NCBI RefSeq assembly: GCF_003254395.2
Contig: NC_037648.1
Coordinates: 9,674,009 to 9,738,008 of the forward strand
Origin: Apis mellifera
Lineage: Eukaryota; Arthropoda; Insecta; Hymenoptera; Apidae
Direction: 5' to 3'
Length of the DNA stretch: 64,000 nucleotides
This document shows, piece after piece, positions 49,961-61,640 of this stretch. The translations under genes were made by a program, and so were the position numbers. Every line of letters starts with the position of its first letter. The first letter of the stretch is position 1. The notes below the pieces were generated by a model. It saw nothing but the letters and a program-made list of their open reading frames with translations. It made no database searches and was not told the origin of the DNA.

Positions 49961-51149
49961 GAGATATAAAGTATGCATCGAAACGTTTAATCGCATATTT
50001 CAATGATTAGAATTTTAATGAATAATGGATAATCTTATCATCCCATCTTGATCCTCTACTTATGCGAATTCTGAAATTCTTCGTTTTTTCTTTTTACGAA
50101 ATCGAGGTGAGGAAAGACAAAAAATAAGGAGAAAGGAAAAAGATATCGATCGATATCGTGGATTGTTGAACAAATATCCATTCGTATTATGAAATTCCAT
50201 CCAGTACAACGAACGAATTAATTCCTCCTATAACGATTGTTTCCAATTTCTTTCACCTGGTGGAAAAGTGTGCGTAACGCAACTCTTCTTGTTTCTTCTT
50301 CTCTGTTTCCTTTGTTACAATTCAATGGAATGGAAAGTTTAACGAAGGTCAGTTTTCTGGCGAACTGCAGACAGTAATTCGCTTCAAATAATGCACAAAT
50401 AATTTTTGTCTAACTAATTTCGTTGAAACGTAACATTTTTAATTCTACTTAATTTTATTCAGTCACTTTTTTTTTATATATAGAATATCAAGGAGTAAGC
50501 AAAGATTAATATACAGGAGAAAGAAAGGATTATTATTTGATTAAAATTTATATAGATCGAAAAATGTTTTGAAATTTTCGATATACGAAGGGAATAATAT
50601 TTTTCCTCGTGAAAAATTGATCCTTTCGGTGATACAAGTTTATAAAACCAAACCTGTCAGAATAAGAAATATCACCAACCTTAGTGGCATTCCTTTAAAC
50701 TAACCATTCTCCCTCGAATCAATCTCTTTCAAAGGAATTTCCACACTCGTCCCTAAAACCATTTTCCACGGTTTTCATCTCGACCTGACACTTTCCCTAT
50801 ACTCTATCTACGCTGCTCGCCTCGATATCATTCGTTTAATCGTGGCCAAAGGAAGATTTTTCAGGCCACGTGACGAATTCCCAGTACGATACCCGCACCG
50901 ATGCCCCACTTTCCCTCCTCCTCCTTCCTTTTTTCAGATTCGCGGAAATTTACAGAGAATTTATTAAACTTGTGTCCTCGAACGGAACACAATGCCCGAT
51001 TGATCAACACGCTTCGTGTTATACTTCTCGATAATGGTGATTGTACGAGTCTCATAAGAGAGAAAATCATTATTGTATCAACATATCCTTTACTATGTTT
51101 AAAAAAAAGTATCGAAATTCTGCATTCCATAAATTAATCATTATAAATT

Positions 51150-51790
51150 ATCATAAGAATTCGTTCTTTCCTCGAAAAATTCTTAAATCTGAATTGATTA
51201 TCGTCAACGAAGAATACTTTACTAGATTTAAAAAATACTTGACGACCAAAGAATCGTTACCTCTTTCATCCTTAAGAAAAATTCTTAAATCTAAGAGATT
51301 ATCATCAATAAAGACGAAGAATATTTTGCTAGATTTGAAAAATTTGAAATTCTACATTACCTTTTCCATTTACTAATTTAAAAAATACTTGATGAAGCGT
51401 TAAATTGTTACGCAACAACGACCAAAGAATCGTATTATTAAGATCTCTTTCACCCTTAAGAAAAATTCTTAAATCTAAGAGATTATCATCAATAGAGATG
51501 AAGAATATTTTGCTAGATTTGAAAAATTTGAAATTCTACATTACCTTTTCCATTTACTAATTTAAAAAATACTTGATGAAACGTTAAATTGTTACGCAAC
51601 GACGACCAAAGAATCGTATTATTAAGATTTCTTTCACCCTTAGGAAAAATTTTTAAATCTAAGAGATTATCATCAACAGAGACTCAAGAAGAACGTTTTA
51701 CCAAGAACACTTTAAAAGCTTGAAATTCTATTAAAATACGAAATATTAAATTATTATGCAACGACTAGGAATCATTATTACTTAAAACTA
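51150..51790 (+). repeat. Tandem repeat of about 184 bp, two full and two partial copies
   Basis: The landmark ATTCTTAAATCT recurs at 51179, 51281, 51465 and, as ATTTTTAAATCT, at 51649. GACCAAAGAATCG recurs at 51244, 51420 and 51604. The two middle copies share long near-identical blocks (GATTATCATCAATA, TTTGCTAGATTTGAAAAATT, CATTTACTAATTTAAAAAAT). The first copy is shortened to about 102 bp by an internal deletion, and the last decays after GATTATCATCAACAGAGAC. The sequence is A+T-rich and has no coding character. Confidence 0.9.
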
Positions 51791-52314
51791 CCCTCGAAAA
51801 TTCTTAAAGAGGCTATCATAATCATCATCATCATCAGCAGAGGAATTACACGATCTAATGGCACGTTGTCAGAATTATTGGCCGGTTTTACCGGAAGATG
51901 GGATCGAGGCGGTTGAAGGGGTGGAAATCTGGGTAATCTGGTCACGTCGTCGAGATGCGTGGACTTATCTTGGAGGAGCAGATGCCGGTTGGAGGAGAAA
52001 CTCTGGCCTTTCTTATCCGGAACGAAGAGGAGGAACAAGCGCCGCGTATCGCATACCGTAACGAGTCGAATTATTCCCAAGGGCGGTAAACGGGCGAGAT
52101 CTTCTCCTCCAAGGACGATGCGTTTAGCCGCCCTCTCGTCTATAAGTTGTTGAACTTCGCGAATTCGATCCCGCCAGTGGAGAAGGAAGTGGAGGAAGTA
52201 CAGGAGGGAAGGATCTGCAGGGAGGGGTTGTTGCGTTATTAGTGCAGGGCAGTGGGTATTTTGGCAATCTAAATTGGGATTAGGGGAGTTTAGCCCCTTT
52301 GGGATTTGTGAAGC
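51781..52314 (-). CDS. Candidate coding region, 178 open codons, unknown product
   Basis: On the - strand, the frame ending at the TAA at 51778-51780 is open back to the TAA at 52315-52317. That is 178 sense codons with no ATG in the upstream two thirds, so if real it is an internal exon or part of one. Near the upstream end it reads NLDCQNTHCPALITQQPL, then HWRDRIREVQQLIDERAAKR (an amphipathic helix-like segment), then IVLGGEDLARLPPLGII. Further on come RRLFLLFVPDKKGQSFSS and DKSTHLDDVTRLPRFPPL. Amino-acid composition is balanced. Possible splice sites on the - strand include an acceptor at CTGCAG (near 52213) and donors at CCG|GTAAAA (near 51888) and ACG|GTATGC (near 52058). The + strand here is also open for 67 codons (51858-52061). 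I do not recognise a domain. Confidence 0.25.
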
Positions 52315-52329
52315 TTAGATGGTGGCCTT

Positions 52330-53440
52330 GAGGCGTGACCTTTGGAACCGTTTGGAATTTGAGTGAATTCCTGTCCTGAAGGGGTGATTATTTAATAAGA
52401 GAAGTAGAATTTTGTTTTTGGAAAAATAGGAAAAGAATAAGAATCCAGAAGAGAAGAATTTTTCTTTCCTTGGAAGGATGAACGATCATTGCAATTGCAG
52501 TGAAATTTAATTGTTCTTCTTGTAAATAATTATCTGGAAAATTGATACTATTCGATTAATTTTCCAATAGTAAAAGATTGTTTCGATTTTTGAAATTTGA
52601 ATATCATTCTGAAATATCACACTACTTTTTTACCAATTGATATTTCATACTTTTTTCTTAATTTAAATCGAAAACAAAATGTGGTCAAAATAAAAATCGA
52701 AACTGATTAATTCTAAACGAGGTCAAAAATGTGGAACGATCATCTCGGCGGAGGGGAGGGGGGAATTCTCGCACGAGCGTTGTCAGAAAATTTCAAAGCT
52801 TTCCTTTGCATTCGTGAAACTGTTTCAAACAGAAGTTTGATTGTTCTTCTCGTCTCTGGCAGTTTACCGGTGTCCAAACTTTTTTACAACTTTGCCACTT
52901 TTTTACAGAAACCAGAGCCACTCTAACTTTTTTCGAACGAAAGGGCCGTCACTTTCTCACCCGTCCTATAATTCAACCTTCTAGTTCTCGTTAGCAGATA
53001 AGAACAATATATATTAGAGCAAGAGCTCGAGTTGGCAAAGTTTAATCAAAAAAAAAAGAAAGAAAAAAAAATGCAACTTCATTTTACGTACGTACTTTAA
53101 AAACATCAACTCTTTCGTCTGACAAGATTTCTTCTCCCGCGCGAATTTAAATAGTTTACACCATCTTTTTATTAAACAATTTTTTACGAGATGAAAATAT
53201 TTGAGCGTACTTTTAACGAAAGTTTCAGGAAAAATAATAATAATAATAAAAAGTAACGTCATTATGCTCAACAATTTCTTCGGAATTTTTGCAAAAAAAT
53301 AGAATCGACAAACAACAATCTCGAAACAATTAAGAAGATCGCTCTCGACGTCGCACCAACGATTTCTTCTTTCCATTCGACAAAAATAATCTCCCTCGTA
53401 TAATCCTCGTCTTCCTCGTATCGACAACTATGCTAATATT
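52330..53440. other. Non-coding stretch
   Basis: A+T-rich DNA between two candidate frames. No RNA, repeat or gene was recognised. Confidence 0.55.
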
Positions 53441-53448
53441 TTCGCGAG

Positions 53449-53874
53449 ATGCCAATCGAGACAATGATTGCAAATGCACGAGTGGCAAGAAACAAAGAAT
53501 GCTGCCCGACCGGATTCCAACTCGCCCCTTTGCCAACTTTCGTGGTTCTTATCGTGGACACACGTGACAATGGCGTGTTACGCCTCGACAATCGATTCGA
53601 TCCGCTATCGAATTGCGTCCGTTTGAAAAAAGAGAAAAAAGAAGAAGAAGAAGAAGAAAGAGAGAATGGAGAAAAAAGAAGAGGAAAGCAAGGTATGTCG
53701 ATGCTTCGCGTGTTGTTTCCTTTTATCGATCGATATCGATCGTATAAATGGGCCGCGAATAGAAACGCGATTTTTGCCGTGTTAAAGAAAGGAAGGGGAG
53801 GAGGGGAAGGGATTATTGCCAACAGGGAGAAATATGAATTCGCGCCTGGCTTACTTTTTTCCAGACGTACGTAG
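53449..53874 (+). CDS. Candidate ORF of 141 codons, unknown product
   Basis: An ATG at 53449 opens 141 codons. The first part (MPIETMIANARVARNKECCP, then PLPTFVVLIVDTRDNGVLRL) has balanced composition. A Lys/Glu-rich run from the purine tract follows (about residues 59-79), then a basic tail. A strong donor, GCAAG|GTATGT, sits at about 53691, so a first coding exon of about 81 codons is one reading. The opposite strand is also open for 129 codons over the same interval, which weakens the case. No family is recognised. Confidence 0.2.
   Translation: MPIETMIANARVARNKECCPTGFQLAPLPTFVVLIVDTRDNGVLRLDNRFDPLSNCVRLKKEKKEEEEEERENGEKRRGKQGMSMLRVLFPFIDRYRSYKWAANRNAIFAVLKKGRGGGEGIIANREKYEFAPGLLFSRRT
53624..53691 (+). 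repeat. Nearly pure purine tract with (AAG)n
   Basis: From 53624 to 53688 the + strand is purine except for one T (53667). It includes about six AAG units. Inside the candidate frame 53449-53874 it would encode Lys/Glu-rich sequence, and it ends directly at a good splice donor (AAG|GTATGT). Confidence 0.9.
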
Positions 53875-55211
53875 AAAATTGTGGCGAAACGTATAAATTT
53901 ACGTGGAGATGTTACTTCTCTCTCTCTCTTTCTCTTTCTCTCTGATAAATAAAGTTTATCAGAACGAATCGTTATTGCAGTCGTATCGAGAGAAAGGAGA
54001 GAATTGGAGGAATTGAATGAAGGACAACGTTACATTAATTTTGTGATGATTTTCCTTTGAATGATCCCTTCTTGAATCTAAATCCTTAACTTATCCATAA
54101 ATTATTTATCTTATCGTCTCGCAAGAAGAAATATTTTTATATAAGTCGTTTGAATTCTTGACAAGTTTGTTAACTCGTGCTTTGTAATTCTTCTAAAGTA
54201 TTCTTTCCTATAAATTCAACATATTTAATAAAGTAAACTCGATGCTTAGTTTACCTTAGCTTTACTTTTGTGAATAGCTTTTACTTTCGCATACCTGTGC
54301 GTATCACGTGTCACGATCGATCGAAACCGAATCGACCACAGATAATAAATTCGAGCGATGGAATTTTGATCGGCGCAACGATGATCACGCGAATTCGTTT
54401 ATTATATATTTACATCAGGGAAAAGTTACAGCGATCGAAGCTTACAGAGATTTGAATTTGGGCGGAGGCTTTTGGCTTTCGGGGTTTTGAAACGTTGCCA
54501 AACAGCCTGATAAAGTATTAATCAGGAGCAATGGCGTCGTCGGCCATTCGTAAAAATTAATGAAACGAATTACCCGATGAAATCGGTTTTTTTTTAACTT
54601 TGAAGGATTTTTGAAGTTTGGAGAGAATTAATTCTTTTTGTCGAAATCGGTTTTATTATTTTATATTCAAAGTAATCCGGATTCTTACGGGAAGAATAAA
54701 AATTCGAAATATTTTTTTCTCAAAATTTCGAAATCCGCGTTATACTTGTGGATGAAAAGATTGCAAAGATGCTTAATTAAATTCTCTAAATCGTCGATTA
54801 AATCAATCTCCCTGGAGCGGTATTTAATCTTAAGGAAAACGTAATCGGCCGATAAAAAAATTATTAAAGATCGGAAGGAATACGCTTGACTTCAAATTAC
54901 AGTTATGAAACTAATTCTAGGATTTTCACGCTCTTTCTTTTCTATCTTCGATCCCGGGGGGAGTCTTTCAGCTTGAAGAAACTCTTCGAACACTTCTTTT
55001 TTCTTTTTTTTTTTTTCAACCACATCATCGTTTAAAATCTGATACAAAATTCCTGGAACAGATATTAAATTTGCCGAATACAAAAATCTGTACAAATTTA
55101 TATTATTGGAAAACATTATTAAAAGATCGATACATGTAATCCACGAATAAGTAATAATAATTGAAAAAGGATTTAAAACTTTGGATTTATAGCACACATC
55201 GAGAAGAATAA

Positions 55212-55230
55212 AATATATATATATATATAT
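55212..55230. repeat. (TA)n microsatellite
   Basis: About nine TA units in A+T-rich DNA. Confidence 0.95.
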
Positions 55231-55966
55231 TTGTAAATGTGTGCATCCTTTTTCAAACGGATAATAATCTTACGATGTTAAACGAATCAATTTTTCGTTC
55301 TGGAAAAATGAATGGAAAATTTATTCATTCGAACGTTTCGTACGATAAATAAATATGAATCATATGCTTCATCTTGCATATTATCCAATTAATTATCACC
55401 ATATCGATCACTCTTTCACATGAAATTAAAAATTGATTACTTTCCTCTCAAATCTTCGAACCAACCATCGTATTTCTTTCTCATGTCCCAAGCTTTACAA
55501 TTTCTTTATTGTCAAAAAATCGAGGGGTTAACATAATAATTAGAAAACTTCTCCCTCCTCCAAAATCCGTCAAAAATAAAATCCTTTAAACCCACTCGAT
55601 ACAATACAACCGAGACCGCAATTCCGCAACGGTGGAAGACATTAACCCAAAGATATTCTTTAGAAAGGACCACCTACAAAAGGAAGCAAGGGGGCGCGAA
55701 AAGTGTTGGTACAAGCCACATGTTGCTCGCTCAACAAAACCGCGGCCCAAGAATACCTACCCGCCCATTCAACGTTACAGAATCCACCGAATCCCTCCAA
55801 CTTTCACATACTCTGTGAGAGGGGAGGAGAGGAGATCCAGCATCGTGCGGTGACTCAAGGCCAGGGACCCGTAACCCGTAGAAAGTAATCCGGGCAAAAG
55901 AAGAGAAAGGAGCCGAGGAAAACCGATATCATTCCGCAACCGGAATCGACGGCTAAACGCGAGTGA

Positions 55967-56329
55967 ATGAACGACGATCCCGCTATTCGTTTCGAATGGG
56001 AAACATTTCTCGATGTAAACAATTCCGAGCGATCCAATAACGTGGGATATCGATTTATCGACACCACCGATAATATAATTAAATATCTTCGGGTAAATGG
56101 AAAGTATCGATTCAACTTTCTCAGGAATCCGAGACATCTGGAACCGGATGATCCAGTGTCAGCCACCAGCCTGCAAGGAGGATCTCTATTTATCCGTGTA
56201 CGATCAAAGAAATATATATATATATATACATATGAAACGAAGAAGGATTATGTAACCGAGTCCGATTCTCATAACGATCGATGGTCTCTGGATCGTATTT
56301 TCACCCGAGGTTTCCTTTCTCACGCGTAA
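55967..56329 (+). CDS. Candidate ORF of 120 codons, unknown product
   Basis: An ATG at 55967 opens 120 codons, starting MNDDPAIRFEWETFLDVNNS and including IDTTDNIIKYLRVNGKYRF and LEPDDPVSATSLQGGSLF. Composition is protein-like, but a (TA)n microsatellite inside it would encode a Tyr-Ile run (56212-56228). A 120-codon frame with its own ATG also lies on the opposite strand at 55775-56137, overlapping its first 171 bases. At most one is likely real and possibly neither, because TCGA-rich DNA opens both strands here. Confidence 0.15.
   Translation: MNDDPAIRFEWETFLDVNNSERSNNVGYRFIDTTDNIIKYLRVNGKYRFNFLRNPRHLEPDDPVSATSLQGGSLFIRVRSKKYIYIYTYETKKDYVTESDSHNDRWSLDRIFTRGFLSHA
56212..56228. repeat. (TA)n microsatellite
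   Basis: About eight TA units, lying inside the candidate frame 55967-56329 where they would encode a Tyr-Ile run. Confidence 0.95.
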
Positions 56330-57369
56330 CTCGATCCTTGACCGCGAGATCCGCGTGTACGTGTGGATCCACGGCCGTTCGAAATCAATCGAATTCTCTC
56401 TGGTTCGACCGTCCACCGTGACGCGACACGGGAGGACGAATGTCGGCCGGCCCATTGCGCGATGCGGAGTTGGTTTCGGTTTTCGAAGCGATCGTGGAAA
56501 CGATCGGTGGGATTTCCCGTCGACGGATTTCTGTCTAATGTTCGCTTCTGAGCTGGATTTCACGGTGGCAGGTTACGGTGACAGCGCGTGTTAAAGCGCG
56601 AGACCCGCTTAATGAATAATTCCTGTTCGTCGCAACGGGTTACTGGGAATCGCGTTAATCTTGGTTTCTTGGTAAACGCTGTTGCTGGCTTTGCGCGTGT
56701 ATTGTCGACGCATGGTCGTCGAGGGCGTGGATTTTAAGATTTTTCCGATCCTATTTAATTTCCAACGATTGAATTCCAGAGAAAAGAATTTATATTTGAT
56801 ATCCTGATAAATTCTTAAATCTAGAGTGATTCTAGGGAACCCTAGCGAATTGAGATCATGCTTGAATCGTGTGCTGAAATAACTTTTTATTTCAGAAATC
56901 ATATTTACTTAATTTAATGCGTTAGATCAACAATCTCTTCGCACAAATATCATTGACAACTATTTTCTGAACTTTATGGATCATTGTAAGCAGTTTAATT
57001 AAGAACAATTCTTAATCTACTTATATCATAACGTATCACAGGATATGAAATATAAAATGCTTGAGATTACGATCTGAGAGCATCTTTTTGATCAATCTTT
57101 TTGTTTCAAGGACAGTGGAAGGAACGGTTCAATCGACAGCAGCGGGCTCGATTTAACTGGTTTGGGTGGGCGTGCTCGCAAACTGTGCTCGTTTGACAAA
57201 AGTTTTGGGAGAACTGTGTGGTGGCGACCAAACCCGAGGGGGAGGGGGGCACGATTTTCTCCGCGCAAAATTCAACTTACCTCTCCCTCTCCCTCCCCTG
57301 GAAACTTCGCGTTACACGCGGGGACGAATTAAACGGACTAACTGCGAAAATTCGAATTCTTGCCTCGTC

Positions 57370-57393
57370 CGTCCACGAGAATTTTCGTGGACG
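57370..57393. other. Perfect 9-bp inverted repeat (hairpin)
   Basis: CGTCCACGA and TCGTGGACG flank a 6-base loop (GAATTT). Confidence 0.9.
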
Positions 57394-58340
57394 AAGAGAA
57401 TTTTATTTCTATCGCCTCCTATTCAGGGTGGCAAACTTTTAATTCGATATTGGAATATTCGCTCGTCCATTTCTAGTTGAATAAAAACTGTGTTAGATTC
57501 GTGAAATTGATAAATATAGCAACAGATATAAGAATAATCGAACAAATAATTCGCGTAATTTTGTATCCTGATAATCGAGTTATGGATATGAATCCTTTGA
57601 ATCCTTGATGTAAATATTTCTTTCCATTTCATACGAATAACCGAAATGAAATTATTACTCATCGAGAAACATTGTACGACAAGCTTGTTCGAAAATTTAA
57701 GAAATAATAAACCAGAACACTCCGCCTCTTTCTCGCTAACGTGATCCATAACTATAATCTGAGAAAAAGTAAGGGAAATTTTCCCTTTAGCTTTCTCCTT
57801 CCCCTCCCTTCCATCCATTCCTTAATTAAGACAGAAATGTTTAAAACAAATATTCCCCGGGCAGAGTATCCCCCTTTCTTTAATTATCGTCGCCAACTTT
57901 CAGCCAATAAAAATCGGTGTTGGTTATGAACGGCAGGAAAAGGCAGGACTGGGTTTGGTTGACGTTGAATCAAAGTTCGTCGCGAGGCCGTGAATCGTTG
58001 GACCAGAGCGTCGGAAAAAGAGGCTTTGCTCCATTTTATTTATCAGCCCATCGATCCTGCGTCTCCCCCCCACTCCCTGCCTTTCCTTTTATCCCTCGAA
58101 TTCGGGCGAAAAAACGAGGCAACACCGAGCGGTCTATCGGCGAGCATCGATTTCCATCCTTGCTCGTCTCAACTGGCAAGCGGTAGCGATGGGATCGAGC
58201 GCGTCGTGAGTTCCGAACAAATTCTCGAACTTTTCTTCTCGTTCGAAAGGAAAATGATTCTTTGGAATTTCGATTGGAACTGTTTGTCAAAATTTGTGAA
58301 AATTAATCGGATAAAATATTAAATTTATCGTTGGTGATGA

Positions 58341-58359
58341 TATATATATATATATATAT
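58341..58359. repeat. (TA)n microsatellite
   Basis: About nine TA units after GGTGATGA. Confidence 0.95.
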
Positions 58360-58862
58360 CTTTTAACACTGGATTTAATTTGATTTGTCGTTTCATTATA
58401 TTACACGTTGAACTTGATCCTGTTTTCGATCGACTCGAAAGGGCGGCACATTGAAGTAGAATTAAATCATCGATTCGAAGAAGACGATTGAGCATCGATT
58501 AAATGGGCCGGGATATTTCGCTCCGCGTAATGAAATGGCGGAAAATTCGATTAAATCCTCGATTCGAACGACTATCGAGGTAGTAAGCGCTACGATCGTA
58601 CTACGACTTGGGAATAATCTCGTTCGAGTTGATGTTGGCTCGTTTATGGGGGATGATCACTTAGCGTTCCCGTTGTTGTATCATCGAATAGCCAATTGTC
58701 ATGTTTCCCGAGTTTTCATTCGAATCGATTAAAGAGTTTGGCATTCGAGAATTTCCTCTCGTATATATTTTTCTCAAAATCGTTCAATAATAATAGTTGG
58801 ACAATCAAGAGACGATAAATACAGGCTGTGCGAAATGCGAATAATTAATCACAATCATCGAC

Positions 58863-58895
58863 GATTGTTTTACAGTCAAGTCTGACTGTACAATC
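58863..58895. other. Hairpin of about 13 bp with a 3-nt bulge
   Basis: GATTGT(TTT)ACAGTCA pairs with TGACTGTACAATC around a 4-base loop. Weak outer pairing (ATTAAT on both sides) could extend it. Confidence 0.8.
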
Positions 58896-59506
58896 AAGAT
58901 TAATTACAATCCATTCCATCGAACGAGTCACTTTATGACGTCGACTTGATTGATCATTGAACGAGTATTATCTTATCATTGAATTATCGAATCAACCTAT
59001 GCGTTTATCGAGTCAAGAATAAATTATTTATAAGTCCGTCGTTTAATCCCATTGCTCACGCGGTAAATTAAATATTCGATTATAAAATTTACCAAGCCTT
59101 TTAAAAGAACGCAAAGAAAAGAAAAGAAAAAAAATCTTCGATACAATTTGCAGAGGGGTTAGAATTCGAAAGTGGCGCCACGTGATGATACTTCCGTCAC
59201 GTTCGAACGTCACATACAAAATTACCGCGAGGAATCTTCCGCCACGTATACGGGAACCGTTCGGAATCGACAATGAGAGGGGTGGAAAATCCCCCTCCCC
59301 TCGTGGACGGGACGCTGCTGCTGTGGAGAAGACTCCTGGTGGAGGAGGAACTAGGCATGGCCCGTGTACTCTGTTTTTGGAACTTGGATTAAGCTCGCAT
59401 CGAGCTTGGCGAGGTTGTAAGCCGACTGTGTCGAATGTTTTCCGTGGTCTAGGAATTGAAAGACGATTGGGGACCATTTTAAAGAGTACGCTTTGTCCAT
59501 CGATTG

Positions 59507-59715
59507 TGGAAATAATTACGAATTTTTAACAAAGGAATAATAACGAATTAAAGGAAAGATTGATATGAATATCTAATGTGATAGAAGATAATGTAAGATC
59601 TCTTTCTTATGGAAATAATTACGAATTTTTAACAAACGAATAATAACGAATTAAAGGAAAGATTGATATGAACATCTGATGTGAACGAAAGAAGATAATG
59701 TAAGATCTGTTTCTT
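59507..59715 (+). repeat. 103-bp tandem duplication
   Basis: TGGAAATAATTACG starts at 59507 and again at 59610. Both copies contain AATTTTTAACAAA, GAATAATAACGAATTAAAGG, AAAGATTGATATGAA, AGATAATGTAAGATCT and TTTCTTAT. The second copy differs at a few positions and has a small insertion (GAACGAAAG). This is a simple recent tandem duplication in non-coding DNA. Confidence 0.9.
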
Positions 59716-61640
59716 ATTTACACCTACGAAATAAATTATGGGATAATTTTTCGGCCAGCAACGCCGAAGTATCGGCGAAACTTCTGTGGAAACAATCGGG
59801 GACGTAGAATTGGAAGGAAAAGAGGAGTGAAGACAAAGTAAATCCAGTTTGACCAGAAGGAAGAACGTTATTATCGGATTTTTATAAAGTCGCTTAAAGG
59901 TCTATTCTTTTTAAAAAGGTCGGCCGCGTATATATATATACTTCTCGAGAGTCTTCCCGACTCTTTTCTTCATTGTTTTTTTTTTTATTTATTTCTATCC
60001 ACCCTTTGTTTCCCCTTTCCCCTTCGATTATCTCCCCTCCCCCTCTCGTTCGTTTCGTTCGCCCCCGATTTTCCATCCACTTCTCCTTACTTCCATGTTT
60101 CGAGACCCTCGTTACCACCCATTATCGTTCACCTCGCCTCTCGGCGAGATGTTTTAAGGTTAATAATTGAATGAACGTATCCCCGATAAAACAACATAAT
60201 TTCGCCCATCCTTTGTACACCTTTCCCTTCCCCGAGGTTGAAAATTTCACGTTATATCGATAATTGATAATGCTCGCATGCTCGATAACGAGTCGGAATT
60301 TTCCACCATGTAAATTTTACATGGATACGTGAAACGTTGATACCGAATTATATATTATAAATTTTTTCCTATAATTTTGAGATGTTTTTTTCTTTTTGAT
60401 GTAATGATTTGTGTACAATGTACGAGCGGATTTCAGGAGGAGCGAACGAGTAAATTAAAAAAGAAAGGAGGGGAAGAAATTCATCAGGCGAGATGAATAA
60501 ATTTTGACAGAAATTTGAGGATGGAAAAGTTAGAGAAAAATTTAGAACGATCGATGAGAAAGGGAGACGGGTTTTAAGCGAGGGAAGGAAGATGGTGAAG
60601 ATGGCCGAGATCTGAACCCGATGGAAGCTCAAAAGCGAAATAATCGGGCCACTTGACGTTCATACTGATCGTTTATCTCCACATTATATCCACGGATGCG
60701 AGCATCCATCCTGTCAGACTTTAAACCCAAGGAAATATATCTTTCGAAAAAGATGGGATGCTCGAAAGAGAGAGAGAGTTTTTTCAACATTGATATATCA
60801 ATGAGCGAAAAATGATATAACAGATTCGTAATTCGATATTATTTGTCTTGAAATATTTGTTTAACTAACTTCAACTCTTTGTCACACGCGAGAAATATTA
60901 TTTTACTCTCGGTAAAACTGAATATTTAATCGTGTTTCATTTACATAACAGTGAATATTTGCACTTTGTATATTTCTCCACACTGAATATTGTAATTTGA
61001 AATCAATGTTATTTTATCATCCATTTAAATTAAAAAAAAAATTAGATTAGATTTAAAATAATTATTCTCTTCACACGTATTAAATATTTATCCTCTCTTC
61101 ACAATGCAATGAAATAAGAAAAGTAATAATTTAATGCTTTCTTGACGGCACAACGGAGGGGAGGGATTTCATCCCCATCTCCCTTCACATCATTTATCCA
61201 TCGCGAGTCCAAAAATCCTGACACAGGGGAGAGCGTATCACTTCGCGTGGTGAAATTTAAATCGCATTTTTTTTAATTAATTTCAACCTCGTAGACAAAT
61301 GCCTGCTAGAAATGTCTTCTTTTCTCGCCTATTGAATAGAGAAAGGAGGGGGGGGCGCGTTCCCTTTCGCATTTCGCCTGGACAAAAGGGGCGTGTTTTT
61401 GCGGGGCGCGAATTTCGGCGCTTCTCTTTCGCCAACACACACACACCTCTGTCGCCGGCAAATTTACGAGTCGAAATTTATCTCTCTACCTGGGCCCAGA
61501 CCCTGGCGTTCCTCCTTTTTTTTTCACGCCACCCATATAACCTCCCCCCCCTTTTTTTTTGTTTTTTCTTCGCGCCAACGAAAGGCGAAAATATATTTTA
61601 TTACACCCCCGTTGATATCGTGGAAGGAATCGGACAAATT

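Larger units (their letters stand above)
56600..61630. other. Non-coding stretch up to the NUMT
   Basis: Contains the hairpins at 57370 and 58863, (TA)n at 58341, the 103-bp duplication, and short (CA)n and C/T tracts near 61435-61565. No gene was recognised. Confidence 0.55.

Noticed and set aside
55775..56137. 120-codon minus-strand frame with ATG
   Set aside because: It overlaps an equally long plus-strand frame. Without expression or conservation neither can be preferred, and the plus-strand one was listed only as a weak candidate.
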